Assembly (NCBI GenBank): GCA_006226375.1
Contig: SBHC01000070.1
Location: forward strand, 1 to 64,000
Length of the DNA: 64,000 nucleotides
Direction: 5' to 3'
Source of the DNA: Deltaproteobacteria bacterium
GTDB taxonomy: Bacteria; Myxococcota_C; UBA6777
Part shown: positions 33,345 through 41,857 of the stretch, piece by piece
Layout of the letters: the number at the start of each line of letters is the position of its first letter
Numbering within the stretch: position 1 is the stretch's first letter
The notes under the pieces: model-generated
The model's database searches: none
The model's input: only the letters and a program-made list of their open reading frames with translations
What the model was told of the DNA's origin: nothing
Position numbers and translations under genes: made by a program

Positions 33345-35210
33345 TCACTGGCACTGGAGGGTTTGGAGGTCACACTTTTGGGAGGGGCAGTCGTCGTTCT
33401 TGATGCAATTGCCCTGACGACACACTCCAGCGAGGCAAACCTCATTTGACTGGCATTCGCTTACGCTGGCGCAAGTGGTGCATGTGTTGTTCTTGCAAAC
33501 CAGACCCTGGCTGCAGTCTCCACGTTGGCGGCAGTTTCCAGCCTTGCACGCCTGGTTAATACAAAGCTGTCCAGAGGCGCAGTCCGCATCCGTGTTGCAG
33601 GAGGTGCATGTGTTGTTGCTGCAGATCTTTCCTGAGGAGCAGTCGCTGTTGCGCCGACAGTCGCCGTTTTTGCAAAGGCCTGACAGGCAGATCTGACCTT
33701 GTTGGCATTCGCTGTCGTTGTTGCAGGACTGGCATTGGTTGAGCACGCAGATCTGACCGTTGAGGCAGTCGGCGTCTTTTCGGCAGTTCCCGTTGATGCA
33801 GAATCCTGACTCACAAAGTTTGTCGGTGCCACACTCGTTGTCATCGGCGCAGGTCGCGCAGATGTTGGCGAGGCAGAGTTGACCATTGGGGCAGTCGCTG
33901 TTGGTTCGGCAGTTGCCGTAGGTGCAGGCGTCGTTGATGCACAGCTCAAAGGTTGCGCATTCTCGGTCGTTGGCGCAGGTTACGCACTTGAAGCTGCGGC
34001 AGATCTTGCCGTCGGTGCAGTCGCCTGTTCTGAGGCAGTCGCCTTGGACACAGGCTCCCCGCACGCAGTAGTATCCTTTGCCACATTCCTGGTTGGTGCC
34101 ACACAGTTGGCAGGTCCCTTGTTTGCAGAGCAAGCCTCCAGCGCAGTCGCTGTCTTTGACGCAGCCCTGGCATTGGTTGCTTTGGGTGTTGCAAAATTGG
34201 CCTGTCCCACAGTCGCCGTCCGACTTACATCCAGGAGTGCATCGATTTTTTTCACAGATCTGGCCGGTGTCGCACTGGCTGCTTTGTGTGCAGTTTTTGC
34301 ATTCTCGGTTGAGGCAGACTTCACCGGGTCCACAGTCCTGGTTGGTGCGGCAGAAACCTGCGGTACATCGGCCTTGTTCACACAAGCGACCGTTGCCACA
34401 CTCCGTATCTGCCACACAGGGGGAGCACACGTTGCGGTAACATACGCGGCCGTTGATGCATTCGTTGTTTTGGGTGCATTCGATGCATTGTTTGAGTTTG
34501 GGGTCACACTTGAGCTGTCCGATGCAGTCGTCCTTGCTTCGGCAGCCTGTTGCGCAGATGCCTTCCTGACAGATCTTTCCTGCTCCGCAGCTTGCATCCG
34601 AGACACACGAGATGCAGCGGCCTTTTTCACAGAGTTGACCGTTTAAGCAGGGCGACGATGATGTGCAGAAGGGCTTCCGGCAGCGCTTGTTTTCGCAGAT
34701 GTTTCCAGGACCGCAGCTGTCATCGTTGGTGCAGTCTTCGCATCGACCTTGGATGCAAATTTTCCCACCATCACAGAGGTCGTTGCCAAAACATTCAGCG
34801 ATCTGGCACTTGGTTTCCCGGCAGATGAAGTCTTTCGGGCAACCCTCGTCGATCCGGCAGCCCTTTTCGCAGATGCCTTTGGTGCAGATGTAGTCTTTGC
34901 CACAGTCGAGGTCTACACCACAGGCGGTGCACTCTCCTTCGCGACAATATTTGCCGTTGGCGCAAAGCTGTCCTTCCCGGCATTCGGCAGGAATGCAACG
35001 GGATGTTCGGCAGATAAAGTTGCGTGGACATTCCCCAGTGAAGCGACACTCCGGCTCCACGCACTTTTTGTTCTCACAGATCAAGGAGCCTTCGCAGCCT
35101 GTATCGTTGGCGCAGGTGAACTCCTTTGTGGGTTCTTCACTGCAACCCCAGGTGAACAACGCAGCGCTCAGGCTGATAAGAATAACAACACTTCGAAACC
35201 AAACCATCAT
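33345..35210 (-). CDS. Cys-rich repeat lipoprotein (Dickkopf-N/TNFR-like repeats)
   Basis: The 621-residue protein begins with a hydrophobic signal (~6-20) ending at FTWGC, a likely though imperfect lipobox. The rest is a string of about 18-20-residue Cys units of the form DCxxGQxCxxxxCxxC, such as DADCASGQLCINQACKAGNC. These resemble Dickkopf-N-like knots and would need disulfides, so it acts outside the cytoplasm. Units carry mostly Asn/Asp/Gly/Gln. The start (ATG 35210 or 35207) is chosen because the open frame further upstream is Arg-rich nonsense that overlaps asnB. SD is weak. Function unknown; surface binding or structure is likely. Confidence 0.8.
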   Translation of the reverse strand: MMVWFRSVVILISLSAALFTWGCSEEPTKEFTCANDTGCEGSLICENKKCVEPECRFTGECPRNFICRTSRCIPAECREGQLCANGKYCREGECTACGVDLDCGKDYICTKGICEKGCRIDEGCPKDFICRETKCQIAECFGNDLCDGGKICIQGRCEDCTNDDSCGPGNICENKRCRKPFCTSSSPCLNGQLCEKGRCISCVSDASCGAGKICQEGICATGCRSKDDCIGQLKCDPKLKQCIECTQNNECINGRVCYRNVCSPCVADTECGNGRLCEQGRCTAGFCRTNQDCGPGEVCLNRECKNCTQSSQCDTGQICEKNRCTPGCKSDGDCGTGQFCNTQSNQCQGCVKDSDCAGGLLCKQGTCQLCGTNQECGKGYYCVRGACVQGDCLRTGDCTDGKICRSFKCVTCANDRECATFELCINDACTYGNCRTNSDCPNGQLCLANICATCADDNECGTDKLCESGFCINGNCRKDADCLNGQICVLNQCQSCNNDSECQQGQICLSGLCKNGDCRRNSDCSSGKICSNNTCTSCNTDADCASGQLCINQACKAGNCRQRGDCSQGLVCKNNTCTTCASVSECQSNEVCLAGVCRQGNCIKNDDCPSQKCDLQTLQCQ

Positions 35211-35338
35211 GTCACACACAATATCGAGGAGGACGTCCCATACACTACCTTGCAATAAGGTAGACGATTCACTCTTTGGGAACAACCCCTGTGTGGTCAA
35301 CTTGGCTTGAAGGTTTCGCCTTCTCCTTCGCCTGAACC

Positions 35339-37024
35339 TCAGACGGGAGGTTTGTCTTCGTTGTAGCCGTCGTTGTGTACGCCAAGAACGGCTCGACCGG
35401 AGGGGTCGGCCATGTTCGCAAAGCTGGCATCCCAGGCGATGGCAGCGGGGGTGCTGCAGGCGATGCTCGGTCCACCTGGGACGCATTTGGCAGCGGCTTC
35501 TCCGGGGTAGTGTTGCTCAAACAAGCTACGATAGTAATAGGCTTCTTTCGTGGAGGGCGTGTTGTAGGGGAAGGTAAACGCCGCGTTCTCCATCATCTTG
35601 TCGGTGACTTCTTTCTCCGCATGGTCACGGAGGCTGTCAATCCAGGAGTAGCCGACACCGTCGGAGAATTGCTCCTTTTGTCGCTGTGTCACCTCAACAG
35701 GAAGCATGGAGGCAAAGGCGTCGCGAAGGATCTGTTTCTCCATGCGGCCGTCGCGGATCATCTTGAGCGAGGGGTCCATATCCATGGCGACTTTCAGAAA
35801 CTCCAGATCGAGGAAGGGGACACGGGTTTCGATGCCCCAAGCGGCCGTTGACTTGTTGGCGCGGAGGCAATCGAATTGATGCAGTGCCTTGATCTTGCGG
35901 ACGGTTTCTTTGTGAAACTCTTCAGCGTTGGGAGCTTTGTGAAAGTACAGGTAGCCACCAAAGATCTCGTCGGCGCCTTCGCCGGAGAGTAACATCTTGA
36001 TTCCCATGGCTCGGACCCGGCGGGCCAGCAGGTACATCGGGGTCGATGCTCGTATTGTCGTGACATCGTACGTTTCCAGGTGGTAGATAACGTCGCGGAG
36101 TGCATCGAGGCCTTCTTGCACCGTGAAGTTGAACTCGTGATGAATGGTGCCAATGTCGTCAGCGACTCGACGAGCCACGGCCAAATCAGGAGCGCCCTCC
36201 AACCCGATCGAGAACGAGTGAAGTTGAGGCCACCACGCCGGAGTTTTGTCATCGGTCTCGACACGTTTTTGCGAGTATTTCATCGCAACGGCCGAGATGA
36301 TGGAGGAGTCCAACCCACCAGACAAGAGAACGCCGTAGGGGACGTCGCTCATCATTTGGCGCTTGACAGCGGCTTCCAACGCATCCTTCAAATCTTCGGT
36401 CGTCAGGGGGTTTTCTGGGATACGGTCTTCGTCTACCCAGGCCGGGTTGTAAAAGGTTCGCTTCTCTTTGTCGGGGCTCCAGTAGTACTGCCCCGGAGGG
36501 AACTCTTCGATGTGGGCGCATACATCAATCAAGGCCTTCATCTCGGAGGCAATGTAATGATTTCCTTGTGCATCCCAGCCCCAATAGAGAGGAATGACTC
36601 CAATCGGGTCTCTCGCGATCAAGAACGCCTTCTTCTCTTTGTCGTAGAGGACGAACGAGTAGATCCCGTTGAGCCTGGAGAGGCCGTCCGTTCCTTCTTG
36701 TTGGTACAAAGGAAGGATGACTTCACAGTCGGAGTTTGTCTGGAAATCGTAGACCTTGGCAAACTCTTTGCGGAGAGCCATGTGGTTGTAGATCTCGCCA
36801 TTCACCGCGAGAATCAGGGTTTCTTCTACATTGCGGAGAGGTTGGGCGCCGTTGTCGATATCGACGATGGCGAGACGTTCGTGGGCGAGGACAGCGTAGT
36901 CATCTGCATAGATGCCACTCCAGTCGGGGCCTCGATGTCGAATTCGTTTGGCCAGGTCCAGCGCTTGTTTGCGCATCTCTGCGGGAGAACTTTGCAAATG
37001 AAAAATCGATACAATTCCACACAT
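35339..37024 (-). CDS. asnB: Glutamine-hydrolysing asparagine synthetase B
   Basis: The protein has 561 residues, usual for AsnB. It starts MCGIVSIF, so Cys2 becomes the N-terminal nucleophile of the class II glutaminase domain, followed by IRHRGPD (~28-34) and VNGEIYNH. The synthetase domain has the pyrophosphatase motif LSGGLDSS at about residues 230-237. It makes asparagine and glutamate from aspartate, glutamine and ATP in the cytoplasm. AGGAA lies 4-8 nt before the ATG. A possible promoter overlaps the end of the upstream TetR gene (37108-37136). Confidence 0.93.
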   Translation of the reverse strand: MCGIVSIFHLQSSPAEMRKQALDLAKRIRHRGPDWSGIYADDYAVLAHERLAIVDIDNGAQPLRNVEETLILAVNGEIYNHMALRKEFAKVYDFQTNSDCEVILPLYQQEGTDGLSRLNGIYSFVLYDKEKKAFLIARDPIGVIPLYWGWDAQGNHYIASEMKALIDVCAHIEEFPPGQYYWSPDKEKRTFYNPAWVDEDRIPENPLTTEDLKDALEAAVKRQMMSDVPYGVLLSGGLDSSIISAVAMKYSQKRVETDDKTPAWWPQLHSFSIGLEGAPDLAVARRVADDIGTIHHEFNFTVQEGLDALRDVIYHLETYDVTTIRASTPMYLLARRVRAMGIKMLLSGEGADEIFGGYLYFHKAPNAEEFHKETVRKIKALHQFDCLRANKSTAAWGIETRVPFLDLEFLKVAMDMDPSLKMIRDGRMEKQILRDAFASMLPVEVTQRQKEQFSDGVGYSWIDSLRDHAEKEVTDKMMENAAFTFPYNTPSTKEAYYYRSLFEQHYPGEAAAKCVPGGPSIACSTPAAIAWDASFANMADPSGRAVLGVHNDGYNEDKPPV

Positions 37025-37107
37025 AGCTTCCTATTCCTCGTCCCTGATAGATAGATCCCGTCATTCCCAAAGACTTGGTGCTTCAGGGATGCGTTCTCGA
37101 CCAAGGG

Positions 37108-37136
37108 AATGTGCACAGACAAAAGAGGAATGTCAA
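37108..37136 (-). promoter_or_regulatory. Possible promoter of asnB
   Basis: On the minus strand TTGACA (37131-37136), 17 nt and CACATT (37108-37113) give a perfect -35 and a weak -10. It overlaps the stop codon of the TetR gene and lies about 85 nt before the asnB ATG. Confidence 0.35.
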
Positions 37137-37741
37137 CTGGAATGTAAAGAGGAACCTGGGGCTTGCAGTCCGCGGATCAACAGTTGGTGAAGCATCTGCA
37201 ATTGTTTCGCCAGACTTTGAGGGTCATGGTTGTACAAGAAGGGGGGAGAGAAACTGGCCAGCGCCTGCTGCAAAATCGCAGCTATTCTCTCGGGATCTTG
37301 GATCTGGAATTCGCCAGCTTGTTGTCCACCTTCCAAGACATTGACAAGCAGCGATCGCTCCGTTGTTCCAAACCAGCAGCGGACTTTGTTCACTGCTTTG
37401 CAGGAACTCTTCACCAGGTCAGTCGCGTGAGTTCCTTCTGTGGCGAGGGTAAGGAAACCGTCGGCCCTGGCTTGCAGCATTAACTCCAGCTTCCTCGACC
37501 AGGACAGGCCCTTTTTCTCTCCCGCCTTCTTCATGCTGTTCAGCACGTTGCGATGTCTTCGCTCGGACAACGCTTCGATGATGGCGTTCTTGGATGAGAA
37601 CTCCAAATAGACCGTCCCCACGCCAACTTCCGCCTCGCGGGCGATGTCTGCAACCGTCGTTTTTTGCGTGCCGTAATGTTGAAACAGCTTCTCCGCTGCA
37701 TCCAACAACAAGTCACACCGTTGGTCAGGCTCTTTTCCCAT
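37133..37741 (-). CDS. TetR-family transcriptional regulator
   Basis: The 202-residue protein has the TetR HTH: LLLDAAEKLFQHYGTQKTTVADIAREAEVGVGTVYLEFSSK at residues ~10-50. The C-terminal domain is helical. I chose ATG 37741 (AAAGGG 8 nt upstream); an in-frame ATG at 37765 is the alternative. Upstream is a strong promoter at 37789-37817 on the same strand. It lies 108 nt ahead of asnB and is divergent from lon. The regulated genes are not evident; the 251-bp gap to lon holds an imperfect palindrome at 37904-37928. Confidence 0.86.
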   Translation of the reverse strand: MGKEPDQRCDLLLDAAEKLFQHYGTQKTTVADIAREAEVGVGTVYLEFSSKNAIIEALSERRHRNVLNSMKKAGEKKGLSWSRKLELMLQARADGFLTLATEGTHATDLVKSSCKAVNKVRCWFGTTERSLLVNVLEGGQQAGEFQIQDPERIAAILQQALASFSPPFLYNHDPQSLAKQLQMLHQLLIRGLQAPGSSLHSS

Positions 37742-37788
37742 GTCCTCATCCCTTTCGTTGAGCACCCTGGCCGTGCTTCTTGGTCGCC

Positions 37789-37817
37789 ATCCTACGAAAT
37801 GAAAATCTGACTGTCAA
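37789..37817 (-). promoter_or_regulatory. Promoter of the TetR gene
   Basis: On the minus strand, perfect TTGACA (37812-37817), 17 nt and TAGGAT (37789-37794) form a good sigma-70 promoter, about 48 nt upstream of the ATG. Confidence 0.6.
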
Positions 37818-37903
37818 CCCGAAAAGTCTATCGGTTCAGTAGGATAAGAAGAGGTGCCGATGCCTAAACTCCACTCTTTTCCGACTTTTTTCTTGACTGA
37901 AGG

Positions 37904-37928
37904 ATGAATGAAATTAGTTTTCGTTCAT
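37904..37928. promoter_or_regulatory. Imperfect 10-bp palindrome upstream of lon
   Basis: ATGAATGAAA (37904-37913), ttagt and TTTCGTTCAT (37919-37928) are complementary except for one position. It is centred about 77 nt before the lon ATG and just downstream of a possible TTGACT -35 (37893-37898). It does not match CIRCE. Confidence 0.4.
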
Positions 37929-37992
37929 CTTGAGCCGTGAATGAAAATGAAAAATATTCATGAGCGGACGATGCTGAAAGAGGAGAGAGACG

Positions 37993-40365
37993 ATGAGTGA
38001 TACAAAGAGCCGAGAGTGGGTACCAACAGGGGCGTTTCCAATGTTGGCGTTGCGCCAGGGCGTCTTGTTTCCAGGAACGTACACAACCTTGCCCGTGGGT
38101 CGCGAACGCTCTCGTGCCTTGGTCCAGGAGTTGAAACCGGACCAGATCATCGGAGTGGTGACGCAGCGTGATGTGAACACGGAAGTGCCCGGCCCCGCCG
38201 ACTTCCACCACATTGGAGTTTGGGTCCGTGTCCAGCGAATCGGTAAGATGCGGGGGCACTACCAACTGACAGTCGAAGGGTTGCAGCGCTTCAAGTTGAA
38301 GCAGGTCGTTCGAGAAGAGCCGTATGCGATGGCGGAAGGTGAGCTTCTGGAAGACATTAAAGCCGACACCCAAGAGACCCAAGTGCTCGCGGAAGGCCTG
38401 CAAGAACAGATCATGAAGCTGGCTGAAGAGGCTGGGTTTGAGGTCAAGAACCTTCCTGAAGACCCTGCAACTCTGGCGGATACCATCGCCGCGTTGTTGG
38501 ATCTTCCGGCTGAACAAGAGCTGGATGTTCTCTTTACTTTGAATGTTGCTGAGCGTCTCCGAACGGTTGCGAGGTTGGCGGGTGAAACGCTGACTCGCAC
38601 CGAGTTGAAGCAGACCATCTCTCGGGAGGTGGAGCGGGGCATGTCCAAGCACCAACGCGACGCGATGCTCCGTGAGCAACTTCGAGCCATCAAGAAAGAG
38701 TTGGGTGAAGGCGAAGAAGGCGATGAACTCGACAAGCTGCGAACAAAGCTTGATGAGGCTGAGCTTCCCGAGGATGTACAAGAGGTCGCCGACCGCGAAC
38801 TCTCACGTTTGGAAGGAATGCCTCGGGGGCACGCCGAAGCCAATGTGATTCGGAACTATCTTGAGCTGCTCGCTGACTTGCCCTGGAACAAACGTTCTGA
38901 TGTGCAAGACGACATCAACGTGGTGTCCGACCAGCTCGACAAGGATCACTACGGGATGGGCGATGTCAAACGTCGGATCCTGGAACACATGGCCGTCGCC
39001 AAAATGTCGGGCAACCATCGTGGGATGATTCTCTGCTTTGCTGGACCTCCTGGGGTTGGAAAAACCTCACTGGGTCAATCCATCGCAACCTCGACAGGGC
39101 GTGAGTTTGTTCGCATCGCTCTGGGAGGAGTCCGAGACGAAGCCGAGATTCGTGGCCACCGTCGAACCTACATTGGGGCGTTGCCTGGTCGTTTGATCAA
39201 AGGTTTGAAGAAGGCCAAGACCAAAAATCCCGTGATCTTGTTGGATGAGATCGACAAACTCGCCAAAGGTTGGTCTGGTGACCCAGAGGCCGCGTTGTTG
39301 GAGGTTCTCGATCCTGAGCAGAACTCAACCTTCACGGACCATTACCTGGAGCAGCCCTTCGACCTCTCAGAGGTGTTGTTCATCTGTACGGCCAATACGC
39401 TGGAGACCATATCTGCGCCGCTTCGGGACCGTCTGGATATTGTCGAAGTGTCGGGCTACACCTCCTTGGAGAAGCAGCACATCGCTCGACAGCATTTGTT
39501 GCCCAAGCAGTTGGACGAGTCTGGGATTCATGAGAGTCATCTGATTCTTTCGGACAACGCGCTGCAGGCGATGATTCGTGACTACACCCGTGAATCGGGC
39601 GTTCGTCAACTCAATCGTGAGATTCAAAAGCTTTGTCGTGGAGTTACGCTGGATATGCTTCGTGACGCCGACACCAAGGCCAAAACGTTCCACATTGAGG
39701 AGAGCGATCTTGGTAAGTACCTGGGCAAACCCAAGTTTTACAATGAGGTGGCCGAGCGTACCGCAATCCCAGGTGTTGCGACGGGTCTTGCCTGGACTCC
39801 AACAGGCGGTGACATTTTGTTCATCGAGACCACGCGTATGCCAGGGAAAGGCAAGCTGGAGATCACCGGAAAGTTGGGTGAGGTGATGCAAGAGTCTGCT
39901 CGTGCGGCGCTCACTTACATCCGAAGCTTCGCAGAGGAGTTGAACGTCGATCCCCACTTCCTCGACAACTACGACATTCACATCCACGTTCCTGCGGGAG
40001 CCGTTCCCAAAGATGGACCCTCTGCTGGAGTGTCGATGCTTTCGGCCCTCACGTCGAGCCTGACGGGTCGGAAAGTCCGCTCAGATACGGCAATGACTGG
40101 GGAGATCACCTTGCGAGGTCGAGTCCTTCCTGTGGGTGGTGTGAAGGCCAAGGTGCTGGCGGCTCATCGCGCTGGGATCACTCGCGTGATTCTGCCCAAA
40201 CGCAACGAGCGAGATCTGGATGACGTGCCCCAAGACGTTCGTGACTCTCTGGAGTTCTTCTTCGCCGAAGATATGAAAGAGGTGATCGGTTGGGCTTTGG
40301 AGAAAACGTCCCAAGTTGGAAACGTAGATCCCTCCAAAGAGTCGTCGAACTCACTCGCTGCATAA
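37993..40365 (+). CDS. lon: ATP-dependent Lon protease (LonA)
   Basis: The 790-residue protein follows the LonA layout: an N-terminal LON substrate domain (~15-205, FPMLALRQGVLFPGT), a coiled helical region (~210-320), an AAA+ module with Walker A GPPGVGKT (~351-358) and Walker B LLDEIDKL (~415-422), and a C-terminal S16 protease domain with DGPSAGVSM (catalytic Ser ~677) and GVKAKVLAAHRAG (catalytic Lys ~720). It degrades misfolded and regulatory proteins in the cytosol. GAGGAGAG lies just before the ATG. It is divergent from the TetR gene. Myxobacteria carry more than one lon (LonV/LonD), and which this equals is not determined. Confidence 0.95.
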   Translation: MSDTKSREWVPTGAFPMLALRQGVLFPGTYTTLPVGRERSRALVQELKPDQIIGVVTQRDVNTEVPGPADFHHIGVWVRVQRIGKMRGHYQLTVEGLQRFKLKQVVREEPYAMAEGELLEDIKADTQETQVLAEGLQEQIMKLAEEAGFEVKNLPEDPATLADTIAALLDLPAEQELDVLFTLNVAERLRTVARLAGETLTRTELKQTISREVERGMSKHQRDAMLREQLRAIKKELGEGEEGDELDKLRTKLDEAELPEDVQEVADRELSRLEGMPRGHAEANVIRNYLELLADLPWNKRSDVQDDINVVSDQLDKDHYGMGDVKRRILEHMAVAKMSGNHRGMILCFAGPPGVGKTSLGQSIATSTGREFVRIALGGVRDEAEIRGHRRTYIGALPGRLIKGLKKAKTKNPVILLDEIDKLAKGWSGDPEAALLEVLDPEQNSTFTDHYLEQPFDLSEVLFICTANTLETISAPLRDRLDIVEVSGYTSLEKQHIARQHLLPKQLDESGIHESHLILSDNALQAMIRDYTRESGVRQLNREIQKLCRGVTLDMLRDADTKAKTFHIEESDLGKYLGKPKFYNEVAERTAIPGVATGLAWTPTGGDILFIETTRMPGKGKLEITGKLGEVMQESARAALTYIRSFAEELNVDPHFLDNYDIHIHVPAGAVPKDGPSAGVSMLSALTSSLTGRKVRSDTAMTGEITLRGRVLPVGGVKAKVLAAHRAGITRVILPKRNERDLDDVPQDVRDSLEFFFAEDMKEVIGWALEKTSQVGNVDPSKESSNSLAA

Positions 40366-40426
40366 CGTCCGTAACAGATTATCCTGCCTACAATCCTCCG
40401 ATGTCTTCCTTTTGTCTCACCCCCTA

Positions 40427-40444
40427 ACCTCAGAAAACTGAGGT
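40427..40444 (+). terminator. Hairpin 1 after lon (7-bp stem, 4-nt loop)
   Basis: ACCTCAG (40427-40433), aaaa and CTGAGGT (40438-40444) form an exact stem, 62 nt after the lon stop. There is no T-tract, so intrinsic termination is uncertain. Its right arm is also the left arm of hairpin 2. Confidence 0.35.
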
Positions 40445-40491
40445 GGCTCTTCGAAATCCATGAACATCGCATGCGCGGAGAGTCACCTCAG
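40438..40491 (+). promoter_or_regulatory. Hairpin 2, mutually exclusive with hairpin 1
   Basis: CTGAGGTGGCTCT (40438-40450) pairs with AGAGTCACCTCAG (40479-40491) over 13 positions with one G-T wobble, leaving a 28-nt loop. It uses the same CTGAGGT strand as hairpin 1, so both cannot form together. This is attenuator-like architecture (inference). Confidence 0.4.
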
Positions 40492-40669
40492 TTGGACCTA
40501 CCCCTCTTCTAAGGTACAGACCTGCAACGTCTTTCTTTCGTCGATGCGGACTGAGAACAAACTTTGCTTTTCTACCCATCTCCACTCCACGTGATGGTGG
40601 TTGTTGGGAGCATTGGTTGTTTTTCGTCCTCGTTCCTCAGCGCGTGGAAGACGAAAGTAGGAGTTTGAG

Positions 40670-41839
40670 ATGTATCGTTGGTCAGCTCTTTTGTTGTTTG
40701 GTGCGACTTTTGTGTTTATGGGAAATGCCGGAAACCCAACAGGTGGCTGTGGCGGACCGACAGCTTGCCTTTACAATGGGCAGTGGTACTCACAAGGAGC
40801 CACCTTTGCTTCCTCAGATGGCTGTAACACATGCTCTTGTGATGGCAGTCAGGTGAGCTGTACCGAAAAAGCTTGTGCCCCCCAAACATGTGGTGGTCTC
40901 GCAGGTACACAGTGCGCCTCCGATGAATATTGTCATTACGAGGGCGGTCATTGTGGAGCGGCGGACCAAACCGGTGTTTGCAAAAAGAAAGCGATCCCTG
41001 GGAAATACTGCACCTCCATCTATGACCCTGTGTGTGGCTGCGATGGAAAGTCGTATGGCAACGCTTGTACGGCCCATACGGTCGGCGTCTCCGTTCGGCA
41101 CAAAGGGGTATGCAAGTGGGGAAGCTGCACCTACAACGCGCGCACCTACAACGATGGTTCTACGTTCCGCTCCAAGGATGGCTGTAACACTTGCACCTGC
41201 AGCAAAGGAAATGTGAGCTGCACAGAGAAAGGCTGCCAACCCAAAACCTGCAAGTACAATGGAGCCATGTACAACGCTGGAGAGAAGTTCCCTGCCGGCG
41301 ATGGCTGCAACGATTGCTCTTGCCAGTCGGATGGTACTGTTGTTTGTACTCTTGCTGTGTGCGGTTGCCACCACAAAGGTCAGTTCCACAAAGAAGGAGC
41401 TACTTTTGACGCTGGAGATGGTTGCAACCAATGCAAGTGCGAGAAGGGTGTTGTGAGCTGCTCGGCTGCGAAATGTCCACCCCCCAAGTGCGGAAGCCGC
41501 GGGTTGATGGCCTGCCCCTCGGGTATGTATTGCAACCAGCCCAAACATTGCGGAGCGACCGACATTCCTGGAACCTGCGAACCTATTCCTGGTGGATGTA
41601 CAAAGAACATCGATTGGGTTTGTGGATGTGACAACAAAAGCTATTCCAACTCTTGTGTTGCCAGTCGTGCGGGGGTTTCCGTTCAATACAAAGGACAATG
41701 CAAGCCAGACCCAACCTCCTGTCTGTACAACGGCAAAACGTACAGTCACAATGACTCGTTTCCTGCCACAGACGGCTGCAACAAGTGTCTTTGTGATAGA
41801 GGTGTGGTGCTCTGCACGCAGCGTGCTTGCAGTCCGTAA
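40670..41839 (+). CDS. Secreted multi-domain Kazal / VWC-pacifastin-like protein
   Basis: The 389-residue protein has a signal peptide (~1-20) and then only small Cys-rich domains. Five VWC/pacifastin-like modules (CxYNGxxYxxGxxFxxxDGCNxCxCxxGxVxCT...C) alternate with two Kazal-type modules (PVCGCDGKSYGNAC at ~120-133 and VCGCDNKSYSNSC at ~310-322) in the order V-K-V-V-V-K-V. Each Kazal unit is preceded by a Cys segment of the type YCxxxxHCGAxDxxGxC. Kazal domains usually inhibit serine proteases, so a protease-inhibitor role is plausible but not shown. AGGAG lies 6 nt before the ATG. Confidence 0.85.
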   Translation: MYRWSALLLFGATFVFMGNAGNPTGGCGGPTACLYNGQWYSQGATFASSDGCNTCSCDGSQVSCTEKACAPQTCGGLAGTQCASDEYCHYEGGHCGAADQTGVCKKKAIPGKYCTSIYDPVCGCDGKSYGNACTAHTVGVSVRHKGVCKWGSCTYNARTYNDGSTFRSKDGCNTCTCSKGNVSCTEKGCQPKTCKYNGAMYNAGEKFPAGDGCNDCSCQSDGTVVCTLAVCGCHHKGQFHKEGATFDAGDGCNQCKCEKGVVSCSAAKCPPPKCGSRGLMACPSGMYCNQPKHCGATDIPGTCEPIPGGCTKNIDWVCGCDNKSYSNSCVASRAGVSVQYKGQCKPDPTSCLYNGKTYSHNDSFPATDGCNKCLCDRGVVLCTQRACSP

Positions 41840-41857
41840 CGAAGCCGGAAGGATGGC

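Larger units (their letters stand above)
40366..40669. other. 304-bp gap with competing hairpins
   Basis: This interval follows lon and precedes the Kazal/VWC gene. It holds two overlapping stem-loops (listed separately) and the dyad GCATGC at 40469-40474. No ORF or tRNA is supported. Confidence 0.5.

Noticed and set aside
35211-35486. Upstream extension of the Cys-rich lipoprotein (92 residues)
   Set aside because: It is Arg-rich, overlaps the asnB 3' end and would place the lipoprotein signal internally.
36080-37054. 324-residue open frame antisense to asnB
   Set aside because: asnB has complete catalytic motifs; this frame has no recognisable feature.
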